NCBI RefSeq assembly: GCF_019890635.1
Contig: NZ_JAIOAB010000002.1
Location: forward strand, 124,001 to 188,000
Length of the DNA stretch: 64,000 nucleotides
Direction: 5' to 3'
Source of the DNA: Streptomyces sennicomposti
GTDB taxonomy: Bacteria > Actinomycetota > Actinomycetes > Streptomycetales > Streptomycetaceae
Below are positions 7,464 to 14,446 of this stretch, one piece after another. The position numbers and the translations under genes were made by a program. Within the stretch, counting starts at the first letter, position 1, and each line of letters opens with the position of its first letter. Under the pieces are notes generated by a model, which worked only from the letters and a program-made list of their open reading frames with translations, was not told the origin of the DNA and searched no databases.

Positions 7464-8729
7464 TCACGGCGCCGTCGACGCCGTACGGGAGGACGCGTGG
7501 TGCCGTGCACCGGTGACGATGAGTGAGACGTTCTGTCCGCCGAACCCGAAGGAATTGCTGAGCACGGCCTCCTGGGGGACGTCTCGTCGCTCCGCGACGA
7601 CGTCGAGGTCGATGTCGGGTCCGACGCCGGCCGCGGTGAGGTTGCGGGTCGGCGGGATGACGCCGTGCTCCACGCTGAGAACGGCGATGAGCGCCTCGAT
7701 CGCGCCGGCCGCGCCGAAGAGATGGCCGAGCCCCGCCTTGGGCGCTGTCACGGTGGCGCGGCCGAAGACCTCCCGGATCGCGCGCGCCTCGGCGACGTCG
7801 CCGACCGGAGTCCCGGTGGCGTGGGCGTTGACGTGGCTGATCCGAGCGGGCGCCAAGTCGGCCTGTGCGAGGGCCTTTCGCATGGCGGAGATCTGACCGG
7901 TGCCGTCGGGAGCGGGCGCCGTGATGTGGTGCGCGTCGGCCGCGACACCGGCGCCCGCGAGGACCGCGTGGACGCGCGCGCCCCGGGCGGCGGCGTGCTC
8001 GGCGCTCTCGAGCACCACGACGGCGGCGCCTTCGCTGAGGACGAATCCGCTGCGGTCCGCGGCGAACGGACGGGATGCCGAAGCGGGTTCGGCGGTGTGC
8101 CGCGACAGCGCCTGCGCCTGGACGAAGCCCGCGACGGTGATCGGGGTGATCGCGGCCTCGGTCCCGCCGGCGATGACCACGTCCGCCTCGCCGGCACGGA
8201 TGAGCCTGGCCCCCAGGGCGATCGCCTCGGCCCCGGAGGAGCACGCCGAGACGGGCGTGTAGACCCCGGCCCGCGCACCGTATTCGATACTGATCAGCGC
8301 CGCCGCCGCGTTGGGCATGAGCATGGGGACCGTACGCGGCGAGACGCGGCGCATCCCGGCCGTCTCCAGTACGTCGTCCTCCTTGAGCAGCGTCCGTACG
8401 CCGCCGATGCCCGTGCCGATCGCCGATGCGAGCCGTTCCGGATCCACTCGCGGGGCGCCCGCGTCGGCCCAGGCCTCGGCCGCCGCGACGAGGGCCGCCT
8501 GTTGCGAGCGGTCGAGCCGCCTGGCCCGCACCGGCGGCAGCGACTCGGCGGGGTCGACCGCCATCGTCCCCGCGACGGTCTCGGGAAGGCCGGTGTCCTC
8601 ATGGCCGCGCAGGACGCCGCCGCGGATGCCGGACTCGCCGGCGAGCAGGGCGTCCCAGGTGGACGCCACGTCCGCTCCGAGCGGTGTGATCGCGCCGAGT
8701 CCGGTCACGACGACTTCAGTGCGGGGCAT
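7464..8729 (-). CDS. Beta-ketoacyl-ACP synthase (KAS II/FabF-like)
   Basis: 421 aa from the ATG at 8729, preceded by GAAAGGTTGAAGGG. Catalytic residues are all present: Cys163 in VSACSSGAE, His303 in NAHATGTPVGD, Lys330 and His335 in KAGLGHLFGAAG. It condenses acyl-ACP with malonyl-ACP. It stands alone, without ACP, ketoreductase or FabD genes, so it is an accessory ketosynthase rather than part of a FAS or PKS set. A TetR gene diverges from it across two palindromes, suggesting dedicated repression, perhaps by an acyl ligand. An in-frame GTG-type start further upstream would lie inside the first palindrome and is less likely. Confidence 0.9.
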   Translation of the reverse strand: MPRTEVVVTGLGAITPLGADVASTWDALLAGESGIRGGVLRGHEDTGLPETVAGTMAVDPAESLPPVRARRLDRSQQAALVAAAEAWADAGAPRVDPERLASAIGTGIGGVRTLLKEDDVLETAGMRRVSPRTVPMLMPNAAAALISIEYGARAGVYTPVSACSSGAEAIALGARLIRAGEADVVIAGGTEAAITPITVAGFVQAQALSRHTAEPASASRPFAADRSGFVLSEGAAVVVLESAEHAAARGARVHAVLAGAGVAADAHHITAPAPDGTGQISAMRKALAQADLAPARISHVNAHATGTPVGDVAEARAIREVFGRATVTAPKAGLGHLFGAAGAIEALIAVLSVEHGVIPPTRNLTAAGVGPDIDLDVVAERRDVPQEAVLSNSFGFGGQNVSLIVTGARHHASSRTASTAP

Positions 8730-8743
8730 GCCCTTCAACCTTT

Positions 8744-8787
8744 CTTGTATGCGATACAAGACAACGGCTCTGTTGTATCACATACAA
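8744..8787. promoter_or_regulatory. Twin TetR operator palindromes
   Basis: Two near-identical palindromes fill the divergent spacer. CTTGTATGCGATACAAG is at 8744-8760 and TTGTATCACATACAA at 8773-8787; they share the TTGTAT-N3-ATACAA core, with centres 28 bp apart. The first overlaps the 5' leader of the ketosynthase gene. The second ends 8 bp before the tetR GTG start. The arrangement fits autoregulation plus control of the ketosynthase by the adjacent TetR protein. Confidence 0.85.
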
Positions 8788-8794
8788 TTACGGG

Positions 8795-9412
8795 GTGGAG
8801 AAGAAGCGAACCGAAGCCCGGGCGACCTCGTCCCGATCGCGTGACCGCGGCCGCGCGACGAGGCGCCGGCTGATCGAGGCGACCGCACGGCTCTGCAAGG
8901 AGCGGCCCGGCGCCGAGCTGAGCGTCGCGGAGATCGCGGACGCGGCCGGCGTCTTCCCCAATCAGGTCACCTACTACTTCGGCTCCAAGGACTCGCTGCT
9001 CGTGCACGCCGCCTTCCTCGGCCTGCTGCACGACGCCCGACGGATCGAGCGCATCGGCCGCCAGGCCCTCGACGCGGCGACGTTCCGGCGCAACGTCGCC
9101 CGCGCCGTGCTGGCCATGCCCTCCCTCCCCTCGGTCGCGCGAGCACTCGCCGCCGGGATCTCCAAGCCCGAACTCGCTCCCGTGGTCGACCGGCATCTCC
9201 AGCTGCTGTTCCGGCAGTCCGAGCATTTCGTCGGGCAGATGGTCGACGGCCGCGGCTGGCGGGCCCGTCGACCGCTCGACGTGGAGGCCAGGACGTTCTG
9301 GAGCACCGCGCTCGGAGCGGTGCTGCTCGTCCGCGCCGGGGCGCACGGCACCGTCGCCGACCTCGACCTCGCCGGAGCATTGACCATCCACGACGGCTCC
9401 GAGCACGCCTGA
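8795..9412 (+). CDS. TetR/AcrR family repressor
   Basis: 205 aa from a GTG start lying just 8 bp beyond an operator palindrome, so the transcript is probably leaderless or very short-leadered. The N-terminal HTH is typical: RATRRRLIEATARLCKERPG, then VAEIADAAGVFPNQVTYYFGSKDSLLVHAAF (about 20-70). The C-terminal half is helical and ligand-binding (RIERIGRQAL, then FWSTALGAVLLVRAGAHG). It diverges from the ketosynthase and is separated from it only by the twin palindromes, so it very likely represses both genes. An acyl-CoA or fatty-acid effector is an inference from the neighbour. Confidence 0.9.
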   Translation: MEKKRTEARATSSRSRDRGRATRRRLIEATARLCKERPGAELSVAEIADAAGVFPNQVTYYFGSKDSLLVHAAFLGLLHDARRIERIGRQALDAATFRRNVARAVLAMPSLPSVARALAAGISKPELAPVVDRHLQLLFRQSEHFVGQMVDGRGWRARRPLDVEARTFWSTALGAVLLVRAGAHGTVADLDLAGALTIHDGSEHA

Positions 9413-9636
9413 CGAACTCGTGGACGGTAGGCGGTGCGGCATCGAGCCGTCGTTCACCGGTCATGGTCGTGAGGCGGGGACCGCACGCGTGGCATGGGCG
9501 ACATCGCCCCCGTCCTGAAGCCGCTCCGCCGCGAAGCGGCACGCCTCGCACAGGGGCACGCCTCGCGCAGGTCGGACGAAGTCCCCGGGTGTGCTCAGCA
9601 GCCGGGTGCCGTACGGACGCCCGGCGGGGCAGTGGG

Positions 9637-9822
9637 TCAGGCGGCGACCAGAGAGGCGTGGATCCGGCTGACGGCACGCAGGATCTCGTCCCGGTTCTTC
9701 GCTCGCTTGACCCAGGCCGGCAGCGCGGCCTTCGCACAACCGGGGCACCGCACGATGATCAAGCCGATGAAGTCGTACTCGGTGCTGCGCGGGTCCAGGA
9801 ACCGACGAGAGGGCGAGGCCAT
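9637..9822 (-). pseudogene. Internally deleted zinc-ribbon-type protein remnant
   Basis: The small frame from the ATG at 9822 reads MASPSRRFLDPRSTEYDFIG, then LIIVRCPGCAKA, and then directly ALPAWVKRAKNRDEILRAVSR. I recognise the first part as the start, and the second as the end, of a Streptomyces family of roughly 150-200 aa with CPxC zinc ribbons. The middle, including the second CxxC pair, is missing without loss of frame. It is either a decayed gene or a fused mini-version. The family identification is from memory. Confidence 0.45.
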
Positions 9823-10472
9823 GCGGTGAGTATGCGACTGCCGTACGGGGCGACGCATGCCGATTCACGGCGCCTCGTGAGCTGCCGACGCCGGTCGACG
9901 CCGGCGCGTCGTCTGCTGCGCGCTTCGCCCGCGGCCCGGTGCAGGGCGGTCCGGCGAGCCGTCACGGGGCGGTCCGGCGAGCCGTCACGGGGCGGTCCGG
10001 CTGCCCGGCACAGGGCGGCCCGGCGGTCCGGCGCGGGGTGGTCCTGCTGCCCGGGGAACCGCTGATCCCGACCAGGACCCGAGCGGCTGGAGTCGTATCG
10101 GACGCGGACATCACTTCACCGTTCTGCACACGCCGACGAAAGATCCCGCGCCGGCGAACCTCAGGGAGACCAGTCCCGTCTCAGCTCCGCGCGGAGGTTC
10201 TCGACCAGCCCGCGAGCCGGTTCCTGGCGCCTTTCTGACGGCACCGCGTCGGCCGGTCGCCGCAGGTGTCAGCGCCGCGTCAGGGTTCGCCCGACGTCCG
10301 TCAGCGCTGCGTCAGGAGCCGGCGCAGGGCCGGGCCGGGCGGGCATAACGTCATCGGCGAGCCCCGTTCCGCCTCCCCGCGTTCGGGGCCGCCAAGCCCC
10401 TCGACGCGCCGCGGACCGCTCAGGTCCCGGCTCCCGGGACCGCTCGGGTCCCGGCTCCCCCGGAGGTATCCC
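9823..10472. other. Long gene-free region with 23-bp tandem repeats
   Basis: These 650 bp lie upstream of the SAV_915-like gene. Apart from the tandem array at 9945-10036 I see no credible gene or RNA. Frames crossing it are biased by GC composition only. Confidence 0.45.
9945..10036. repeat. 23-bp degenerate tandem repeat, about four copies
   Basis: Units begin GGCGGTCCGG at 9945, 9968 and 9991, with a diverged copy GGCGGCCCGG at 10014. The first two copies are almost identical (GGCGAGCCGTCACGG tail). The array lies in non-coding sequence and no function is evident. Confidence 0.85.
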
Positions 10473-10862
10473 ATGGCAGACATCCTGTGCGGCGAAGACC
10501 CCGAACCCTCCGAACGGTTCCCGGCCGGACCCCTGTTCGTCCCCGTCCGGCCGGGACCCTCGGGGTGTGTCGCGCGAATCTTCCGCACACCTCTCGGCGA
10601 CCGTACGGCCGTCGGCTTCACCTCCGAGAGCAGTCTGATCGCCACGCTCGGCCCCGAGCAGGCGTGGATCAGGCTGGCCGAGCCCGCGCTGCGCGCGCTG
10701 ACCAAACCGCTCGGCATCGCCACCGTCACGGTGGACCCCCAGTTCACGGCCCGTCCCGCCCATCCCGCCCGTCGCGCCTGCCCCGTCGGGACGGCCCGTC
10801 GCGCCTGCCCCGTCCGGCCGGTGAACCCCGTCGTTCCCGCCCCCGCCCCGCGCGTCGGCTGA
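10473..10862 (+). CDS. SAV_915-family small protein
   Basis: 129 aa from the ATG at 10473, with GGAGG at 10462-10466. The core PLFVPVRPGPSGCVARIFRT, then PLGDRTAVGFTSESSLIATLGPEQAWIRLAEPALRALTKPLG (about 20-85) matches a Streptomyces family named after SAV_915, related to SseB-like folds. The tail from about 90 is Pro/Arg/Ala-rich with PVRPARRACPV-type repeats and is probably disordered. It ends 13 bp before lysA and is likely co-transcribed. Function is unknown; its coupling to a diaminopimelate decarboxylase gene is the only clue. Confidence 0.8.
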   Translation: MADILCGEDPEPSERFPAGPLFVPVRPGPSGCVARIFRTPLGDRTAVGFTSESSLIATLGPEQAWIRLAEPALRALTKPLGIATVTVDPQFTARPAHPARRACPVGTARRACPVRPVNPVVPAPAPRVG

Positions 10863-10875
10863 GAGGAAGGCCGTC

Positions 10876-12210
10876 ATGACCACCGTTCCCGACAGTGCCG
10901 TCGCCCCCGTCGACGCCGACCTCTCGGTGTGGCCCGCGTCCGCCGCCGAGCCCCGCCCGGGCGCCCTGGCGGTGGGCGGCGTACCGCTCGCCGAGATCGC
11001 CGACCGCTTCGGAACCCCCGTCTACGTCCTCGACGAAGCCGAGGTCCGCACCCGCTGCCGTGCCTACCGCGATGCCTTCCCCGACGCCGAGATCCTCTAC
11101 GCGGCCAAGGCCTTCCTGTGCCGCGCGATGATCCACTGGGTGGACGAGGAGGGCCTCGGGCTCGACGTCTGCTCGGCCGGCGAGCTGGAACTCGCCGTCA
11201 CCACGGGCTTCCCCGCCGAGCGGATCGTGCTGCACGGCAACGCCAAGTCCCCGCGCGACCTGGAAACGGCGCTGCGGCTGGGCGTGGGCCGCATCGTCAT
11301 CGACAGCCCGTCCGAGATCGCCCGGCTGGCCGCCGCCGTCGGCCCGCGCGGCCACCAGAAGGTCATGGTCCGAGTGGCGCCCGGGATCAGCGCCGGCGGC
11401 CACGAGAAGATCCGCACCGGCACCGAGGACCAGAAGTTCGGCCTCAGCATCTCCGACGGGTGTGCCCAGCACGCCATCACCCGGACACTGGACCAGCCGC
11501 AGCTCGAACTCACGGGCCTGCACTGCCACTTGGGCTCGCAGATCACCAGCGTCGAGCCCTATCTGACCGCCGTGCGACGCATCGCGGCCCTCATGGCCGG
11601 CCTCCACGGACAGCACGGCCTCGTCCTGCCCGAATTCGACCTCGGCGGCGGCCACGGCATCGCCTACCGCCCGGGCGAACCGGCCCTGGACCCGACCACC
11701 CTGGCCCGCGAGGTCCGCACCGAGCTGACCGGGGCGTGCGCGGCGGCGGGACTGCCCGTGCCCCGCCTGATCATCGAACCCGGACGGGCCATCGCCGGAC
11801 CGGCGGGCATCGCCCTGTACCGGGTGCTCGCCGTCAAGCGCACCGGCGAGCGTACGTACGTCGCGGTCGACGGCGGCATGAGCGACAACCCGCGCCCCGC
11901 CCTGTACGGAGTGCGCTACGCCCCCCGTCTCATCGGCCGCCGCACCACCGCCGAACCGGCCCTCGTCACCGTCGTCGGCCGGCACTGCGAAGCTGGCGAC
12001 GTGCTCGCCGCCGACGTCGAACTCCCCGCGGACGTACGCCCCGGAGACCTGCTCGCCGTCCCCGCCGCAGGCGCCTACCACCTCTCCATGGCCTCCGGGT
12101 ACAACCTGGTCGGCCGCCCGCCGGTGGCCGCCGTACGCGACGGCCGTGCCCGGCTCCTCGTACGCCGGGAGTCCCTGGACGACATCCGCAGCCGCGACGT
12201 GGGCCTCTAG
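10876..12210 (+). CDS. lysA: Diaminopimelate decarboxylase-like PLP enzyme
   Basis: 444 aa with GAGAGGAAGG upstream. It is an alanine-racemase-fold type III decarboxylase. The PLP lysine is K78 in YAAKAF, with HCHLGSQ (about 217-223), GGGHG (257-261) and EPGR (301-304). The dimer-interface motif reads HCEAGD (370-375), where LysA normally has CESGD; the Glu is kept and Ser is Ala. HEKIRTGTEDQKFG resembles the substrate loop of LysA rather than ornithine decarboxylase. It would convert meso-diaminopimelate to lysine. Association with a SAV_915 protein suggests an accessory copy. The TAG stop lies inside the left end of an inverted-repeat element, so the C terminus may have been trimmed. Confidence 0.87.
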   Translation: MTTVPDSAVAPVDADLSVWPASAAEPRPGALAVGGVPLAEIADRFGTPVYVLDEAEVRTRCRAYRDAFPDAEILYAAKAFLCRAMIHWVDEEGLGLDVCSAGELELAVTTGFPAERIVLHGNAKSPRDLETALRLGVGRIVIDSPSEIARLAAAVGPRGHQKVMVRVAPGISAGGHEKIRTGTEDQKFGLSISDGCAQHAITRTLDQPQLELTGLHCHLGSQITSVEPYLTAVRRIAALMAGLHGQHGLVLPEFDLGGGHGIAYRPGEPALDPTTLAREVRTELTGACAAAGLPVPRLIIEPGRAIAGPAGIALYRVLAVKRTGERTYVAVDGGMSDNPRPALYGVRYAPRLIGRRTTAEPALVTVVGRHCEAGDVLAADVELPADVRPGDLLAVPAAGAYHLSMASGYNLVGRPPVAAVRDGRARLLVRRESLDDIRSRDVGL

Positions 12211-12387
12211 GCCGTGTCGTCAAATTCCCGCCTGCTCCGCGACGCCATGCACGCACTCTCGCCGCACCGGACCCAGACCCGAGTACGTCCAGTACGAGGG
12301 TCAGGATTCGGCACGCCGAGAGCACGCACCTGACGCCGCAGAGCGCGCCCTCCGGGCGGACGGCGGGAATTTGACGACACGGCCTAG
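12207..12387. mobile_element. 181-bp inverted-repeat element (MITE-like)
   Basis: Perfect 26-bp inverted repeats lie at 12207-12232 and 12362-12387. Each begins with CTAG followed by GCCGTGTCGTCAAATTCCCG. The CTAG at both outer ends could be the target-site duplication, as seen for some IS5-type elements. The interior encodes nothing and is itself imperfectly palindromic, so the whole element could fold as one long hairpin. It overlaps the last bases of lysA and supplies its stop codon. It looks like a non-autonomous transposon derivative; no transposase with these ends is in the window. Confidence 0.8.
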
Positions 12388-12678
12388 GCCGAGTGCGGGG
12401 GATCGCGAGGCCACGGGTCCGGCTGTAAGGGGCGGAGGGGCCTTCAGGCCCGGGGCGAGAACGGCACGTTCGGGGCGGCCCCGCGCGAAGCGCGGTGCAA
12501 TGCGGGGTCCTGAGCCGGCCGGCCGGGCGGCCTTCGCCGAGCCCCCGTTCGGGCCCGGTCTGCTCGATGAGTGAGGCCGGAGTGACATCGGCGCGTGTCG
12601 AGGGGCCGTCGTCCGGGAGATGAGGGAGCCTCGTGGCGTCGGACCAGAAGGCAGGCGCACGAGCGCAGGGAGAAGTCC
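12388..12678. other. Intergenic region before DUF1254 gene
   Basis: These 291 bp show no gene. An upstream in-frame ATG at 12595 would extend the next protein with an Arg-rich segment, but the GGGAGAAG next to 12679 marks the better start. Confidence 0.4.
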
Positions 12679-14028
12679 ATGGCGGATGAATCGCTGGAGC
12701 AGCTCGCCACCGAGGCCTGGCTGTACGGATACCCCCTGCTGACGGCGGAGGCGACCAAGGCCGTGATGACGGCCGTCCCGGCACGCGACGACGAGCGGCG
12801 CAAGGCGCCCGTCAACCAGTTCGCCTACATGCGCCGGACGCCGGACGCCTCGTTCACCGAGGTCGTCTCCCCGAACGCCGACACCCTGTACTCCAGCGCC
12901 TGGCTCGATCTGTCCCAGGAACCGCTGGTGCTGGCCCTGCCGGACTTCGGCGACCGGTTCTGGCTGGCGCCGATCCTCACCGCCTGGTCGGACGTCTTCG
13001 CCGTTCCCGGCCGACGCCTGGACGGCCCGACCGCCGGGCCGTTCCTCCTCGCCGGTCCGTCCTGGACGGGGGACACCCCGCCGGGCCTGACCCTGCTGCG
13101 GTCGCCCACCGCCATGAACTGGATCGTCGCCCGGTACGCGACCAGCGGTCCGCCGGACTTCCCCGCCGTGAACCGGTTGCAGGACCGTACGCGCCTGATC
13201 CCGCTGTCGGCGTGGACCGGCGACCCCGACGACCACACCCCGCCCACCGACGTCCCCGTCCCCACCGGCCACGACACCGCCACCTCTCCGGTCGACCGCG
13301 TCGAGGCCCTCTCCGGACGCGCGTACTTCTCCCGCCTCAACCGGCTGATGGTCGACAACCCGCCACACCCGGCCGACGCCGCGTTCCTGGACCGCGTCGC
13401 CGAGCTGGGCATCGCACCGGGCGCGGACCTCGAGAACCGGCCCCCGGAGGTGCTCGCCGCGCTGGACACCGCCGCCGCTCACGGGCCGGACACGCTGCGC
13501 TCGCTCATGGCCCGGGCCGAGTCCGCCGGCGGGCAGGTCAACGGCTGGACCGTGCACCGTGGTCTGGGCGAGTACGGCACCGACTACGCCAAGCGCGCCG
13601 TCATCACCCGCTTCGGCTACGGCGCCAACCTCGACGCCGACGCCCTCTACCCCCACGCCACCACCGACGCCGACGGCCGGCCCCTGGACGGCGCCCACGC
13701 CTACGTCCTGCACTTCGACGCCGGGCGGACACCGCCGGTGCGAGGCTTCTGGTCGCTGACGATGATGAACGACCGTCAGCTGTTCGTCGACAACCCCCTG
13801 GACCGGTACGCGATCGGTGACCGCAGCGGGATGACCACCAACCCCGACGGCTCCCTGGACATCCACATCCAGCACGACAACCCGGGGCCCGAACGCGAGA
13901 ACAACTGGCTCCCCGCCCCCGAAGGAAGTTTCAACGTCTTCTTGCGCCTGTACTGGCCCGAACAGTCCGCCCTCACCGCCGCCTGGACCCCGCCACCCCT
14001 CCTCCGCCGAGACGCCGACGTCTCGTAG
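12679..14028 (+). CDS. DUF1254/DUF1214 domain protein
   Basis: 449 aa from the ATG at 12679 (AGGGAGAAG upstream). The N-terminal DUF1254 part includes EAWLYGYPLLTAEATK, VVSPNADTLYSSAWLDL and RFWLAPILTAWSDVFAVPG. The C-terminal DUF1214 part includes GANLDADALYPHA, DGRPLDGAHAYVLHFD, GFWSLTMMND and NNWLPAPEGSFNVFLRLYWPE. Most relatives are exported; this one has no obvious signal peptide. The biochemical role of the family is unsettled. It is monocistronic between the inverted-repeat element and the lanthipeptide locus. Confidence 0.88.
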   Translation: MADESLEQLATEAWLYGYPLLTAEATKAVMTAVPARDDERRKAPVNQFAYMRRTPDASFTEVVSPNADTLYSSAWLDLSQEPLVLALPDFGDRFWLAPILTAWSDVFAVPGRRLDGPTAGPFLLAGPSWTGDTPPGLTLLRSPTAMNWIVARYATSGPPDFPAVNRLQDRTRLIPLSAWTGDPDDHTPPTDVPVPTGHDTATSPVDRVEALSGRAYFSRLNRLMVDNPPHPADAAFLDRVAELGIAPGADLENRPPEVLAALDTAAAHGPDTLRSLMARAESAGGQVNGWTVHRGLGEYGTDYAKRAVITRFGYGANLDADALYPHATTDADGRPLDGAHAYVLHFDAGRTPPVRGFWSLTMMNDRQLFVDNPLDRYAIGDRSGMTTNPDGSLDIHIQHDNPGPERENNWLPAPEGSFNVFLRLYWPEQSALTAAWTPPPLLRRDADVS

Positions 14029-14143
14029 AAGCATCGACTTCAGTTCGGCGTGGTCCGCGTCCAGTCGTCGCGGCGGGCCGCGGGCGCTCGCCGCGCGGAC
14101 CCGCCGCCGAACCGATGTGTCCACGACAATGTCACCTGACCCC

Positions 14144-14172
14144 TTGTCAGCGCATACGCCCCTCCTTACCTT
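14144..14172 (+). promoter_or_regulatory. Candidate promoter of lanthipeptide operon
   Basis: TTGTCA (14144-14149) and TACCTT (14167-14172) are separated by exactly 17 bp. They lie about 90 bp upstream of the precursor ATG. This is a good match to the housekeeping-sigma consensus for a high-GC actinomycete. Confidence 0.5.
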
Positions 14173-14261
14173 TGTCCAGCGAGTGCTCGGCCCGGCGGGC
14201 TCACCGGCCCGTTCCGGTCATTGCCTGTTCCTCAGCGCACGACAGACCATGGAGGCGTCAC

Positions 14262-14444
14262 ATGCCCTTAGCCGTGCCGGATCTTCGCGAAGCCCACGGA
14301 TTCCGCGACGCGGGACCGCTGGAGATCGACGACGAGGCGATCGTGTTCGAGGACGACGACCGGGGCGACCGCGAGCCCACGGCGTGTCTGGCCGACCCCT
14401 GGGTGACCGCCACCACCCGTTTCGCCTGTGACCTGAACTCGTAG
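14262..14444 (+). CDS. Class IV lanthipeptide precursor peptide
   Basis: 60 aa, starting at the ATG at 14262 with GGAGG 7 bp upstream. The acidic leader (LEIDDEAIVFEDDDRGD, about 20-37) precedes a core of about 23 residues from EPTACLADPWVTA to TTRFACDLNS. Cys42 and Cys56 and Thr40, Thr49, Thr51, Thr52 and Ser60 are the candidate ring and dehydration residues. The synthetase gene begins 2 bp after the stop, which makes precursor identity very likely. Codon 3 is TTA (14268-14270), the rare leucine codon read by the developmental tRNA BldA in Streptomyces, so expression is probably tied to differentiation. The leader cleavage site cannot be fixed. Confidence 0.88.
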   Translation: MPLAVPDLREAHGFRDAGPLEIDDEAIVFEDDDRGDREPTACLADPWVTATTRFACDLNS

Positions 14445-14446
14445 CG

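Noticed and set aside
12301-14124. 607-codon frame on the - strand over the DUF1254 gene
   Set aside because: It is antisense, Gly/Val/Arg-rich, and ends inside the inverted-repeat element; no domain is recognisable.
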